From Notolepis coatsorum (taxonomy: Eukaryota > Chordata > Actinopteri > Aulopiformes > Paralepididae), in assembly GCA_963971535.1 (NCBI GenBank), contig OZ020589.1, positions 52,841,509 to 52,905,508 on the forward strand: a DNA stretch of 64,000 nucleotides, written 5' to 3'. The position numbers were made by a program, and so were the translations under genes. The notes under the pieces were generated by a model. It worked only from the letters and a program-made list of their open reading frames with translations, searched no databases and had not been told where the DNA came from. Positions within the stretch are counted from its first letter, which is position 1. Each line of letters opens with the position of its first letter. Below, in pieces: positions 1 to 9,258 of the stretch.

Positions 1-806
1 AACAAATGTGTTGGTATGTTTTATTGTAACTGTTTGACTGTTTGGTTGTTTTTAGTGCAAGACTGTCAACGACATCTAAGAAGGGTGACCCCTTGAAAGG
101 GTCTGAGGTGCATTTAAGTCCTATTGATCGGTTTTTCCATACCTTTGCAAGGATATGTATGACTGTGCTGCATTCATTTATTTTAAATTTGGTGGACTTT
201 ATGGTATTTTATAGCTTATTCATGATTTAATGTGATACTTCTTATTGAATTGTTTAAAGAATATGTGTTTAACCAGAGGGGTCATTAATGTATGTATTGT
301 AGGACCTTACAAATAAATCTGATTTGATCATGATCCCAACAAATGGTAAAATGTTTTCAAGCATTACATTTAACAGACAGTGGTGACATTTCGAAGTTTT
401 AAAGGATTCCAATTCACAGAGCTGAACTTAAAATCATTCAAAACAATTATTACATCTAGAGGTAGAAAGAAACGCAGATGGGTATATTATAAAAAATGTA
501 TTAAAGAATATTGCAGATCATGCTGTAACCATCAATAATATAAGCGTGCATAACATCGATAATGTGATTAATATCTAAAGTTTCTAAACACTTATGATTT
601 GTCAGCTTAAAAGCCGTAACATCCACTATTACAGTGTATAAACATAACAGGTGTGCTCTGTTAAAATTACCATTCATATGATCTAAAATAGTAACTAAGC
701 CGTTTTCAGATAGAATACTTTCATCCTCTGAGAGTGTCTCTATCATATATTGCCAATTATTTAGCAAGCCTTTCTCTCTCACAAGCTTCAACATATTTTC
801 AAAAAG
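1..806. repeat. Left arm of long inverted repeat (pair with 2733-3545)
   Basis: This arm is the reverse complement, at high identity, of 2733-3545. Position 1 pairs with 3545 and about 806 pairs with 2733, so the arm exceeds 800 bp and runs off the window. It contains most of the minus-strand ORF at 501-956 and a 62-codon ORF (42-230) that reappears at 3316-3504 on the other strand. An AATAAA at 311 sits in a stretch that looks like the 3' end of a transcript or retroelement. The whole 1-3545 block is laid out like a DNA element with long terminal inverted repeats around a unique core of about 1.9 kb. Maverick/Polinton-type elements and some DNA viruses have such arms, but an inverted duplication of host DNA is also possible. 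Confidence 0.8.
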
Positions 807-956
807 CCTTAAGCGCAGGCTATTGACATTCCCGGTTACAGTGTACAAGTCGGCATCGTTGACTTTATTAGCTATAGCATGTTTTAAAAGCAATGCGATA
901 TCATAGTTTATAAAACTCGTAATACAGCTGATAGTCCTGCTGAAGAAATTCCCCAT
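501..956 (-). CDS. Unassigned 151-aa protein with N-myristoylation-like start
   Basis: A 151-residue ORF read leftwards. It starts Met-Gly-Asn-Phe-Phe-Ser, which fits the eukaryotic N-myristoylation pattern (Gly2, Ser6) and suggests membrane attachment. The rest looks like a mostly helical domain with Leu/Ile-rich stretches. Residues about 50-80 (LRLRLFENMLKLVREKGLL followed by an acidic loop) faintly recall death-effector or Bcl-2-like helical folds, but I would not assign a family. The N-terminal 50 codons lie in the unique core and the rest in the left inverted-repeat arm. A damaged second copy lies at 2704-2946. It is divergent from the 1196 ORF, with a 240-bp gap that probably holds promoters for both. 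I do not recognise it; a viral accessory protein is a guess. Confidence 0.5.
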   Translation of the reverse strand: MGNFFSRTISCITSFINYDIALLLKHAIANKVNDADLYTVTGNVNSLRLRLFENMLKLVREKGLLNNWQYMIETLSEDESILSENGLVTILDHMNGNFNRAHLLCLYTVIVDVTAFKLTNHKCLETLDINHIIDVMHAYIIDGYSMICNIL

Positions 957-1020
957 TTCCTATGCTACGATCCTGATACTTTAAACAACAGCTGATACTT
1001 CAAAGTTTCTGTCAAAGACT

Positions 1021-1195
1021 GTGACTGTCAAAAAGATAGGGTGGGTGTGTATGTCTAGATGGATGTATTTCTGTAAGGGGGTGGGGGCGAAGCTGCGGAC
1101 GGGTCTGTATGACGCTATAGAGGGTGTATGTGTAGGATAAAAACCTATATATTTAGAGAGTTCCCTCCTAGAGAGACCCTAGAAAAAAAAAGAAA
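1021..1195 (+). promoter_or_regulatory. Putative promoter with TATA-like box
   Basis: An AT-rich TATA-like stretch (ctatatattta, about 1146-1156) lies about 45 bp before the ATG at 1196, after a G-rich segment (about 1040-1115). The ATG is preceded by an A-rich run. The placement suits a compact viral or transposon promoter. It is inferred from sequence only. Confidence 0.4.
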
Positions 1196-1801
1196 ATGGC
1201 GAGCAGTCTAGCTACATCTACTATACGCACGTCAGCCCAAGTAGCGCATTTTAAGGCCGAGTTACTTGCACCATCCAAATTTGGTAGCGTGTTTTATAAA
1301 GATATATGGCCCCTCAGGGATGGGGTCCTCGGATTCTGTTATGATGTTAAATTTGAGAGAGTTGTCTTCTACAAGACCCCCTTGGAGAATTTCCAGGGTG
1401 TTGTAAGAAGATCTGAGATAGACCTATCGGAGAGTGAATTTTGGCATTTAAAAAAAGCTTCGTATGAGGCTATGGATGGATTAGTGGGTAGAACGCTTAA
1501 GGATGGGCAGATATTCACCCTGGTAATAAGCTCGATAGACTACGGGTATGTGTATTACGGGCGGATATCTATAAAAAGTACTCTGGCTTTTGGTGTAGAG
1601 ACTAATCTAACCATCTTCTCAAGGTTCCTTAATACAAGTCATGAGTATTTCCTATTCTCAGTACCGGTACCGGCCTGGTTAGAATGTCTTCGGACTTGCG
1701 GATTGGTTACTAACGAAGGGGTTAAGGTGAGGACAGACCTGGATCATTTAAAAAGACGTCTATTCCCATACACCGAATCAGAGGAGATGGAGTGCGATTG
1801 A
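1196..1801 (+). CDS. Unassigned 201-aa protein of the inverted-repeat element
   Basis: An open frame of 201 residues from the first ATG after a TATA-like box. It is rich in aromatic residues and predicted beta strands (for example FTLVISSIDYGYVYYGRIS around residues 106-124) and ends in a short acidic tail. There is no signal peptide, membrane helix or zinc-binding cluster. It lies in the unique core between the inverted-repeat arms, 91 bp before the next ORF on the same strand, so the two may share a transcript. The codon pattern looks like a real gene: the frame stays open with no repeat-derived bias. I do not recognise the family. The context suggests a DNA-virus-derived or Maverick/adintovirus-like gene, which is inference. 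Confidence 0.55.
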   Translation: MASSLATSTIRTSAQVAHFKAELLAPSKFGSVFYKDIWPLRDGVLGFCYDVKFERVVFYKTPLENFQGVVRRSEIDLSESEFWHLKKASYEAMDGLVGRTLKDGQIFTLVISSIDYGYVYYGRISIKSTLAFGVETNLTIFSRFLNTSHEYFLFSVPVPAWLECLRTCGLVTNEGVKVRTDLDHLKRRLFPYTESEEMECD

Positions 1802-1892
1802 CCCTCAGCGAAGGGGCGGAGGATTGGGCGTGTCAACCCTAAATCCTCCTTTAAAAAAGACTTACAGTGCCTATGTACTTTAGATAGCAATC

Positions 1893-2696
1893 ATGACTTT
1901 CCCCCCACAAGATCTCTACACTGACTCCACATATGGGTTGGAGTCGGAAGAACCCAGCTCTCCGCTACTGTACATTCCTCTAACCTGTACTACATCGCCG
2001 GTGGTACAGATACCTGCCTGTCTATACGATACCCCCACCCCCGAAGCACCAGACCTGTCATCACAGGAGACCATCGTCGACCCCCTCGATGCAGAGGCCA
2101 TCTACACACCCCTACTTAGCCCCTGGCGATCACACACACCGGAGTTGGGGTACCCAGAAGAAATACCAATCGTTGAGGCTGCCATGAAATCACCCTCGCC
2201 ATCGAGATGGCTTACATTACTACCTGTAATGGTTGATGAGAGATCTGGGTTCATGGACTATCTAATGATAGGTAGTATTAAATTCGTTTTGGCCGAAATA
2301 CTGAAGTCTTGTATCGTTCGACATCTAAACGAGCACTGTTACGGCTGTAGCATACAACATCCCAGTCAGAGGCACCATGAATGTCTGTTTGAAGCATCCC
2401 TGTATTACGGGATCAATGAAGCGGCATTGTTGTCATTGCTATGGAGTGGTCAGCTGATACCGACAATATCAGCCCTTTTGGGGCGTATGAGCTTATCCAT
2501 CCCATCACCGTTACACCTGCAGGGGATCTGCGAGGGGCTGCTTTATGAGTTCCGAACAGTTAAGAATAGTGAATGTCTGAAAGAAATGATTAAGGATATT
2601 CAAGAAGATTGCCCCGAGATCAACGCTGACGCAGTCTACGGATATGTAGTTAAATTCATGTCCACATTGCCGAAATTGGCAAAAGTGTATCCCTGA
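1893..2696 (+). CDS. Unassigned 267-aa protein with Cys/His (HPSQ) motif
   Basis: A 267-residue ORF. The first 110 residues are Pro/Ser/Thr-rich and probably disordered, with several acidic patches. The C-terminal 150 residues form a compact helical domain. At about residues 142-164 there is a Cys/His cluster, HCYGC, then HPSQ, then HHEC, of the form HCxGCxxxHPSQxxHxCL, likely a metal-binding knuckle. From memory I associate similar HPSQ motifs with hypothetical proteins of animal DNA viruses and Maverick-like elements, but I could not check this. The stop is followed within 30 bp by an AATAAA, which supports a real eukaryotic transcription unit. The disordered N-terminus with a folded C-terminus would suit a regulator. 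The function is unknown. Confidence 0.6.
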   Translation: MTFPPQDLYTDSTYGLESEEPSSPLLYIPLTCTTSPVVQIPACLYDTPTPEAPDLSSQETIVDPLDAEAIYTPLLSPWRSHTPELGYPEEIPIVEAAMKSPSPSRWLTLLPVMVDERSGFMDYLMIGSIKFVLAEILKSCIVRHLNEHCYGCSIQHPSQRHHECLFEASLYYGINEAALLSLLWSGQLIPTISALLGRMSLSIPSPLHLQGICEGLLYEFRTVKNSECLKEMIKDIQEDCPEINADAVYGYVVKFMSTLPKLAKVYP

Positions 2697-2703
2697 TAGA
2701 TGA

Positions 2704-2946
2704 TTGTTTATTTCTGAAAAAATAAAATGGTGTGTTTTTGAAAATATGTTGAAGCTTGTGAGAGAGATAGGCTTGCTAAATAATTGGCAATATATGATAG
2801 AGACACTCTCAGAGGATGAAAGTCTTCTATCTGAAAACGGCTTAGTTACTATTTTAGATCATATGAATGGTAATTTTAACAGAGCACACTTGTTATGTTT
2901 ATACACTGTAATAGTGGATGTTACGGCTTTTAAGCTGAAATCATAA
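2704..2946 (+). pseudogene. Truncated, frameshifted copy of the 501-956 ORF
   Basis: The 80-codon frame carries the central part of the 151-aa protein from about residue 52 on. The N-terminal 50 codons, including the myristoylation-like start, are missing and replaced by unrelated codons. A 2-bp deletion near the end shifts the frame and stops it early. It lies in the right arm of the inverted repeat, so it is the decayed partner of the left-arm gene. Confidence 0.65.
2721..2726 (+). terminator. Polyadenylation signal AATAAA
   Basis: AATAAA begins 25 bp after the stop of the 267-aa ORF and just before the right inverted-repeat arm. It is the expected distance for the 3' end of that transcript. 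Confidence 0.5.
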
Positions 2947-3545
2947 GTGTTTAGAAACTTTAGATATTAATCACATTATCGATGTTATGCACGCTTATAT
3001 TATTGATAAAAAAGGTTACAGCATGATCTGCAATATTCTTTAATACATTTTTTATAATATACCCCCATCTGCGTTTCTTTATACCTCTAGATGTAATAAT
3101 TGTTTTGAATGATTTTAAGTTCAGCTCTGTGAATTGGAATCATTTAAAACTTCGAAATGTCACCACTGTCTGTTAAATGTAATGCTTGAAAACATTTTAC
3201 CATTTGTTGGGATCATGATCAAATCAGATTTATTTGTAAGGTCCTACAATACATACATTAATGACCCCTCTGGTTAAACACATATTCTTTAAACAATTCA
3301 ATAAGAAGTATCACATTAAATCATGAATAAGCTATAAAATACCATAAAGTCCACCAAATTTAAAATAAATGAATGCAGCACAGTCATACATATCCTTGCA
3401 AAGGTATGGAAAAACCGATCAATAGGACTTAAATGCACCTCAGACCCTTTCAAGGGGTCACCCTTCTTAGATGTCATTGACAGTCTTGCACTAAAAACAA
3501 CCAAACAGTCAAACAGTTACAATAAAACATACCAACACATTTGTT
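2733..3545. repeat. Right arm of long inverted repeat
   Basis: Reverse complement of 1-806. The arms differ by small indels: this arm lacks 2 bp near 2941 and has about 6 extra A residues near 2988. Both changes fall in the copy of the ORF that is intact in the left arm, so the arms have diverged and only the left ORF stays open. Homology stops at about 2733, just after the polyadenylation signal of the 1893-2696 ORF. About 100 bp of AT-rich sequence without a recognised feature separates this arm from the Harbinger-like element at 3652. Confidence 0.8.
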
Positions 3546-3926
3546 TTATATAGAAAAGGTGTAATTCCCATAGCAGGAGTCGGATATTTATCTTTCTGTA
3601 CACGTTTTTAAAGTGAAATATATTAGTAGAACTCTTTTTAACTATACCCCTGGGCCCTCATTCATCAACGTGGACTTTGACCTTGACCTACTTCCACACG
3701 TAAGCACGGAATTTAGAACTAGCGCACGCACAGGGAAGTCGGCATTCATCACACGTGCGTAAGCAGGCTCTACGCACACCTGTCATGATGAATCCCACCT
3801 TGGCCCTGCGCCGCAGCTCGTGCACGCTTTCACGTATTTGCATACCAAAACCGCCCCGACCAACCAAATATGGTCAGGCCCTCCCCTTCAAATACCATGA
3901 GGGAATCCCTGTGCGTGGAATGTTGG

Positions 3927-4080
3927 AGGGTGGCAAAGCGAACGAAAAAGAGAAACTACACAGACACCGAGGTGGAGGTCCTCGTAACGGAGGTGGATAA
4001 ATAAAAGGCGGATTTGTAAACGGTGATGTCAGATATCAACGGCTCCCTAAGACCATTGCTGCAATTCTGCCTGGACAGCT
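3927..4080 (+). pseudogene. Myb/SANT-like domain remnant of Harbinger element
   Basis: Reading from 3927 gives a basic stretch followed by NYTDTEVEVLVTEVDK and then a stop (TAA at 4002), with more related codons after it. This matches the first helix of the Myb/SANT-like domain found in Harbinger-associated proteins and the related NAIF1 family, where a conserved (F/Y)(S/T)DxEVEVLVxEV stretch is typical. The stop destroys the frame, so no function is expected. Confidence 0.55.
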
Positions 4081-4730
4081 CTAATACTAATAAAGACCGT
4101 TCGTTGACCACTGTTTGGCGTTGGTTGTGTTGTGTGTCATTATAACCGTGCTGTACAATATGAATGCCTTTATTAGTTGTGTTCGATTGGCTATATGATT
4201 TTTAGAGGCATCTATTTTGTTGTCGGCTAATAAAGACCGCGCTGGAATATGACTGCCTTTTCCCGTGTTGTTTGATTAATACCCACGGATTAAAGTTCTC
4301 CTCAATTCTATTCCAAATCGCGATGGATCTCCCGTCAATTTTCTACCTGCTGCATGATTTCTAGAGGCATACTACTACAATCTATTTTGATGTCAGTATT
4401 GGGTAGCCTATATAAACAATATAATACGAGAGCATATACAAGAACAATGAATCTCACTGCATGTATGATGTATCCTGCCTTTCAATACATGAACTTGAAT
4501 TCCATCATATAGTCTGTCCACTATCTGCATGGTGTCATTGCAATGCGTTTTCTATTCTTTCTTGTACAGTAAAAAGGGGGAAGAACACTATATTCATATG
4601 ACTTATTCTGCTTACAGCTTCGAAATTCCACTTGTTTCGTTTAACGTAAAGCCTTTTAAATATAATCAAAACGTTCCCGTGTTTCGGCGGTCTGTGCGCA
4701 AAATAATAACGAGTTGAGCTTTATGATTTA

Positions 4731-4876
4731 TGATGAATTGAAAATGGGGGACCCTGATGTAAACAGGACGAAAGTTGGTCTGCATCCCCAATTAACAATT
4801 GTATGTACTGAGCTGTACTGTACTGTACCCATTCTGCAATCTGTTAATAAACTTTTCAATCAATCAATCAATCAAG
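4731..4876 (+). mobile_element. LINE 3' end with (AATC)n tail
   Basis: A short 3'-terminal fragment ending in a run of caat repeats, typical of a 5'-truncated LINE insertion. The same sequence lies inverted at 4938-5092 and again at 39529-39646. All share a core with ggggatgcagacc and cagattgcagaatgggtac in one orientation or the other. No coding region is left. Confidence 0.6.
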
Positions 4877-4937
4877 CTACGCGGAGCGCAGTCAGTCAGT
4901 AGCCTACACCCCGTATATTCCGATAACGCTATATAAA

Positions 4938-5092
4938 CCATGAATGAATGAATGAATGAATGAGAACTTTATTAACAGATTGCAGAATGGGTACAGTACA
5001 GTACAGCTCAATACATACAATTGTTAAGGGGATGCAGACCAGAGAAAGACTTTCGTCTTGTTTACATCAGGGTCCCCCATTTTCAATTCATC
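4938..5092 (-). mobile_element. LINE 3' end, inverted copy with (TGAA)n tail
   Basis: The reverse-complement copy of 4731-4876, about 60 bp away, with a gaat-type simple repeat at its 3' end. Together they form an imperfect palindrome inside the Harbinger-like element. Two independent insertions with different tail repeats explain it best. Confidence 0.55.
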
Positions 5093-5467
5093 GTAACATA
5101 TATGACATGCTGCATTCATTCTGAGAGAAAGATCTATTATTCCAAATGCTATTTATAGGGTTTTGACCATAATTACACTAATATCGCTGTTTCACAATGA
5201 ACTATGATGAATCACGGGGGTCATACAGAACACGCGCCAGTGACTTTATTTCCGCCTTGGAACTAATGCAGGACTGAGGAGTGCTTATGCGTAGTAACGA
5301 TATTCTACCACTGGGAGCTAGGTACGCCAGGTCTGAAATGTGCGTAGATGTACGCACGAAGTCAAGTTCAAATCGAAATTGATGAATCCCACTCTTTGCT
5401 TAGAAATGATCGTACGCACGGGTTACGCACAGATCTGTGCGTAGAACACGTTGATGCATGAGGGCCC

Positions 5468-6959
5468 TGGATTCACTATACAGTGAATCAGTCTAGATAT
5501 TATACATTATTTTTCATAAACAGCATCTTTATTGTGTGAACGATGCATAACTTTCATGTAGAAATAAGACAAGTCAACAATAGACCAATCAACCAGGCCA
5601 TCACTGAAACAATATGAATTGTTTTTGCTACACAGTTAATTTCGCACACGCATCTGACACAAACTGAGTACATTTGGATAATTGAATGTGAATGATACAT
5701 TCCTATCTCTGACTTCACAAGTCTGTTTAGGGTTACTGATAAATGACCCCGTCCTGGATATATTCCTATCTGTGAACACTATAATCACAGTAAAACCTAA
5801 CATTGTATTATTTTCATGGTTATAATGTATAAAATACATCTTTGTTTTAAGATGTGTCATGCTAAATGGTTCTTAAAGTGAATTTCCTTCAATCATAGGG
5901 ACAAGGATCAAACAACCTCCGCCGGTAATACTCTGTATTTAGCTTTTTTCTGCAAAATTATTATGAATTATAATATTGTATCAACAACTTTCATACATGT
6001 TAGCCATACTATACACTAACTATGTTGACTGAATTACATTTTTATTTACCTTAGAACCATCATCTTTGTGTTGATTGAATATTTCCTATCGTGTGTAGGA
6101 TTTAATGCATATCCATAATATTGAGAGCATAAAACTCAGGGGGGCTAAAAAACTAGATGCTGTTCTGTAATTCAGAAATGTGCTATTTGTTTACCTTAGA
6201 ACAGGTTAAAGAAAATACATTTGGGGCTTGAGCGTACTAAAAATACATCTGTATTGTTTTGACCTTATCATTATGCAAACAGGTAAAAAAAACTATGTTG
6301 ACATAGTTGTCTGTTTTAAGTGTATCGGTCAGTTTCATGGTTTTAGATGTTTATCATTTATGTGTATCCTTGACACTCAACCAATAAACAACAAATCAGA
6401 ATTCAATAGGATTATGTTATCATGTTTTACCAAAGTATATGTTTTTCATATAACAAAGATATAAATACAAATACACTGTATTTGTAATACACTGTTTAGA
6501 ACAATGCTGTTTGCAAATATTATGGCTGAATTACTCGTGTGTACCACAATATAGTTCCAATTCTTTCACGAAAGTTGTTTACCAGGTAGTCAATTGAGAT
6601 CATAGACCCCTCTTTTAGCTAGATCTGGTCAAAATGACTGATAAAACATAACCAAACACCTAAAAATACACAATAAGCAGATTGATAAAAAATGAAAGAC
6701 AGGCATATGAGCCTAATCACTGTAATTACAGCCTCAAAGCTGTTTGTCTTACAAAGGAGTGAGGTGTCTTGGGGTGATATATGTCAACCCCTTGACAAAA
6801 TATCATTATCCTTCTGACTAATGAGTCAATCTACTAAAAATCGACCTGTTTCATGATTTTAGATGTCTATTTCAAGTGTATCATTGACCCTCAGCCTATA
6901 AACAAAGAATTCAGAATTCAATAGGATTATGTGTTATCACGTAACGAGCAATAACACAA
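5468..6959. other. AT-rich region, no gene recognised; internal direct repeat
   Basis: I see no supported gene here. Two diverged direct copies of about 100 bp lie at about 6320-6425 and 6845-6945. Both run through a tttagatgt word, a cctataaacaa-like word and an identical cagaattcaataggattatg, so this is a low-copy direct duplication about 525 bp apart. Short ORFs here are in AT-rich DNA with no protein features. Confidence 0.4.
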
Positions 6960-8679
6960 TACAACAAACATCAAATGCACTCACAACACACAATTAGATT
7001 CAGTGATCATAACATGATTGCTATGGCAAGAAAAGTCAAAGTCCCCAAAGCAGGTCCTAAAATCATACATAAAAGAATCTATAAACATTTCTGTGAGAAT
7101 GTATTTGTTCAAGACGTGCACAACATAAAGTGGGACAGTGTATTTGAGTGTATTCATACTGAAGAAGCCCTAGGAGAATTTATGAAGTTATTTTCCTCGG
7201 TCTGTGACAAGCATGTGCCCATAAAAAAACGTACTGTAAGATCTATCAAAGCACCTTGGCTAGACACTGACCTAAGGAGCAACATGAAAGAAAGAGATAA
7301 ACTGAAAATAATCGCTCTAAATTCACGGAATTCAGAAGATTGGTTAGCATATCGCTCTTTAAGAAATAAAGTGACCAAATTAAATAAACTTAAAAAAAAA
7401 GCTATACTACCAATCCAGAATTGAAGAAACAAAATATGATGGTAAAAAACTATGGAGTACTCTGAATCAAATCATGGGTAGAGACAAAATGGGTAAAATA
7501 CCATCATTTATTGAATCAGGGGATGGTTTCATCACTAAGCACTTGGATATTGCAAATTATTTCAATAACTATTTCACAAATAAAGTAAATACTATAAGAG
7601 ACAACATGCCACCTGTAAAGGGTAACTTATCAGATTCAATTATAAAAAGTCAGATCATGAAGGACAAAGAATGTGAATTTGAATTTTTGGTCACAAATCT
7701 TTCAGAAATTGAAAAGCTATTGTCTGAATTGAAATGTGACAAACCCTCTGGTCACGACAATCTGGACAGTAGACTTGTGAAGCTATCAGCTGGAAGTATT
7801 GCTGGTACGATATGTCATATATTCAATTTGAGTCTTAAGGAAGGAATTTATCTGCAAATATGGAAGGTAGCTAAGGTCACTCCTCTACCAAAAAAAATTA
7901 AAGAATCATTCACTGGACCAAATAGTAGGCCAATCAGTATTTTACCTGTTTTAGGTATACTTATGGAAAGAATTGCATTCAAACAAATTCAAAATTACTT
8001 CTCCCTTAATAACATACATTTTGACTTTCAACATGCTTACAAACCAGGCTATTCAACATGCACAGCACTTACACAATTGGCTGATGATTGGCTAAGAAAT
8101 ATTGACTGTAAATTATTAGTTGGTACAGTACTGTTAGATTTTAGCGCAGCTTTTGATCTCATTGATCATGAACTGCTGCTTACAAAACTAGCTGATTATG
8201 GTTTCAAACACTCAGCTACTAACTGGATGAAAAGTTATTTATTCATGAGACAACAATGTGTCCTGTTTAATGGAACTTTATCAAGCTTTAAAACGCTATA
8301 ATGTGGCATTCCTCAAGGAAGTTGCCTTGGACCATTATTATATTCAATATGTGTAAATGATATGCCACAAAGTTTAAGAAATGCAAGCAGTTCCATTTAT
8401 GCAGATGACACTACAATATATGCTTCGGTAAGCAATGCCAAAGACCTCAGCAGTCTTTTTCAATGTGAGTTAATGCAGATTTCTGAATGGGTCACGGTAA
8501 ATAAGCTGAAACTAAATGCATCCAAAACAAAATGTCTAATTATTTGTTCAAAGCATGCTCAGAGAGAGAATCACAGATTAAATATTTCTTTGCAGGGTGC
8601 AGATATTGAGCAAGTTAAGGAGGCCAGATTGCTTGGAGTTATAATAGATGAAACACTCTCTTGGTCAACTCACATTAAC
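6960..8679 (+). pseudogene. L2/CR1-like LINE ORF2, 5' portion (endonuclease end and RT)
   Basis: Codons from 6975 give the end of an APE-type endonuclease (SDHNMI) and a linker. From about 7470 they give a reverse transcriptase: SGHDNL, then RPISILPVLGILMERI, a DFSAAFDLIDH block, CGIPQGSCLGPLL, and the catalytic YADDTTIYAS. The frame is broken by a stop and frameshift near 7423 and by a TAA at 8299-8301 just before CGIPQGS, so it is inactive. The reading frame resumes exactly at 14277 on the far side of the DIRS insertion. It belongs to the L2/CR1/Rex1 group; I do not commit to one clade. Confidence 0.8.
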
Positions 8680-8710
8680 GATAGGTTATGTAGATAACCT
8701 AGTTATATTA

Positions 8711-8880
8711 GTATTGGCTAAGCATCCCGCTCTGAGCCTTACGAGATACTTCTATCTCCTGTGATACCTAATGTATCTCCCACGAACAAAAAACACATGC
8801 ACCCCACCTGTATGGGGCCCCGCCCCTTATGGTGGCATTACCCATATAACCATGACTCTGGTCATGAAACACCCTTCCTC
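8711..8880. repeat. DIRS inverted terminal repeat, 3' side of element
   Basis: Reverse complement of 14098-14250. It starts at cccgctctgagccttacgag and continues through cacatgcaccccacctg to the ttcatgacc-like word. DIRS elements carry such split inverted repeats whose outermost bases differ; the outer 30 bp here (8680-8710) are unique to this end. Confidence 0.85.
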
Positions 8881-8930
8881 GCCAAAAACCCGTCCCAGGA
8901 AAAGATCCCTCAAGAGGGAACTCAGGGCGC

Positions 8931-9033
8931 GCAGAGCGGGACGCTTAGCCAATACTAATATAACTAGGTTATCTACATAACCTATCGTTATATTTCGTAT
9001 TGCATCGCGTCCCGCTCTGAGCCTTACGAGATA
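8931..9033. repeat. DIRS internal complementary region
   Basis: 8931-8986 is the reverse complement of the outer left end (8680-8735). 8987-9033 is the reverse complement of the outer right end (about 14230-14276). The two halves meet at 8986/8987, so the region reads like the joined ends of a circular copy. In the DIRS1 model this segment templates completion of the linear ends and circle formation. The match is direct from sequence. Confidence 0.9.
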
Positions 9034-9258
9034 ATGGGGAAGAGCGGGCGCGAGACCCGACAGATGTACCCCCTGAGGACCCGTAAGCCCACATCAAGGG
9101 GTGCGGGGAGCCCTGTCACCCCATCCTTCCTAACGAAGGGGGGGCGCAGTCAACTCCACCTGAATGCGAACAAGAGGGAGCCAGAACCCCTTGAACACAC
9201 CGTACAGGCGGAACCACGTGTGACTCAACACACTGCGGCCCATACCCATACACTCCTG

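Larger units (their letters stand above)
3652..5467. mobile_element. Harbinger-like DNA transposon, non-autonomous
   Basis: The block begins GGGCCCTCATTCATCAACG and ends with the inverse (CGTTGATGCATGAGGGCCC), giving a 20-23-bp terminal inverted repeat over 1.8 kb. Further in, both ends are rich in inverted tgcgtac/gtacgca words. A broken Myb/SANT-like gene near 3930 supports the PIF/Harbinger superfamily, whose members encode a Myb-like protein beside the transposase. No transposase frame remains. I could not define a clean 3-bp target duplication. Two LINE 3' ends in opposite orientation lie inside (4731-4876, 4938-5092). Confidence 0.65.
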
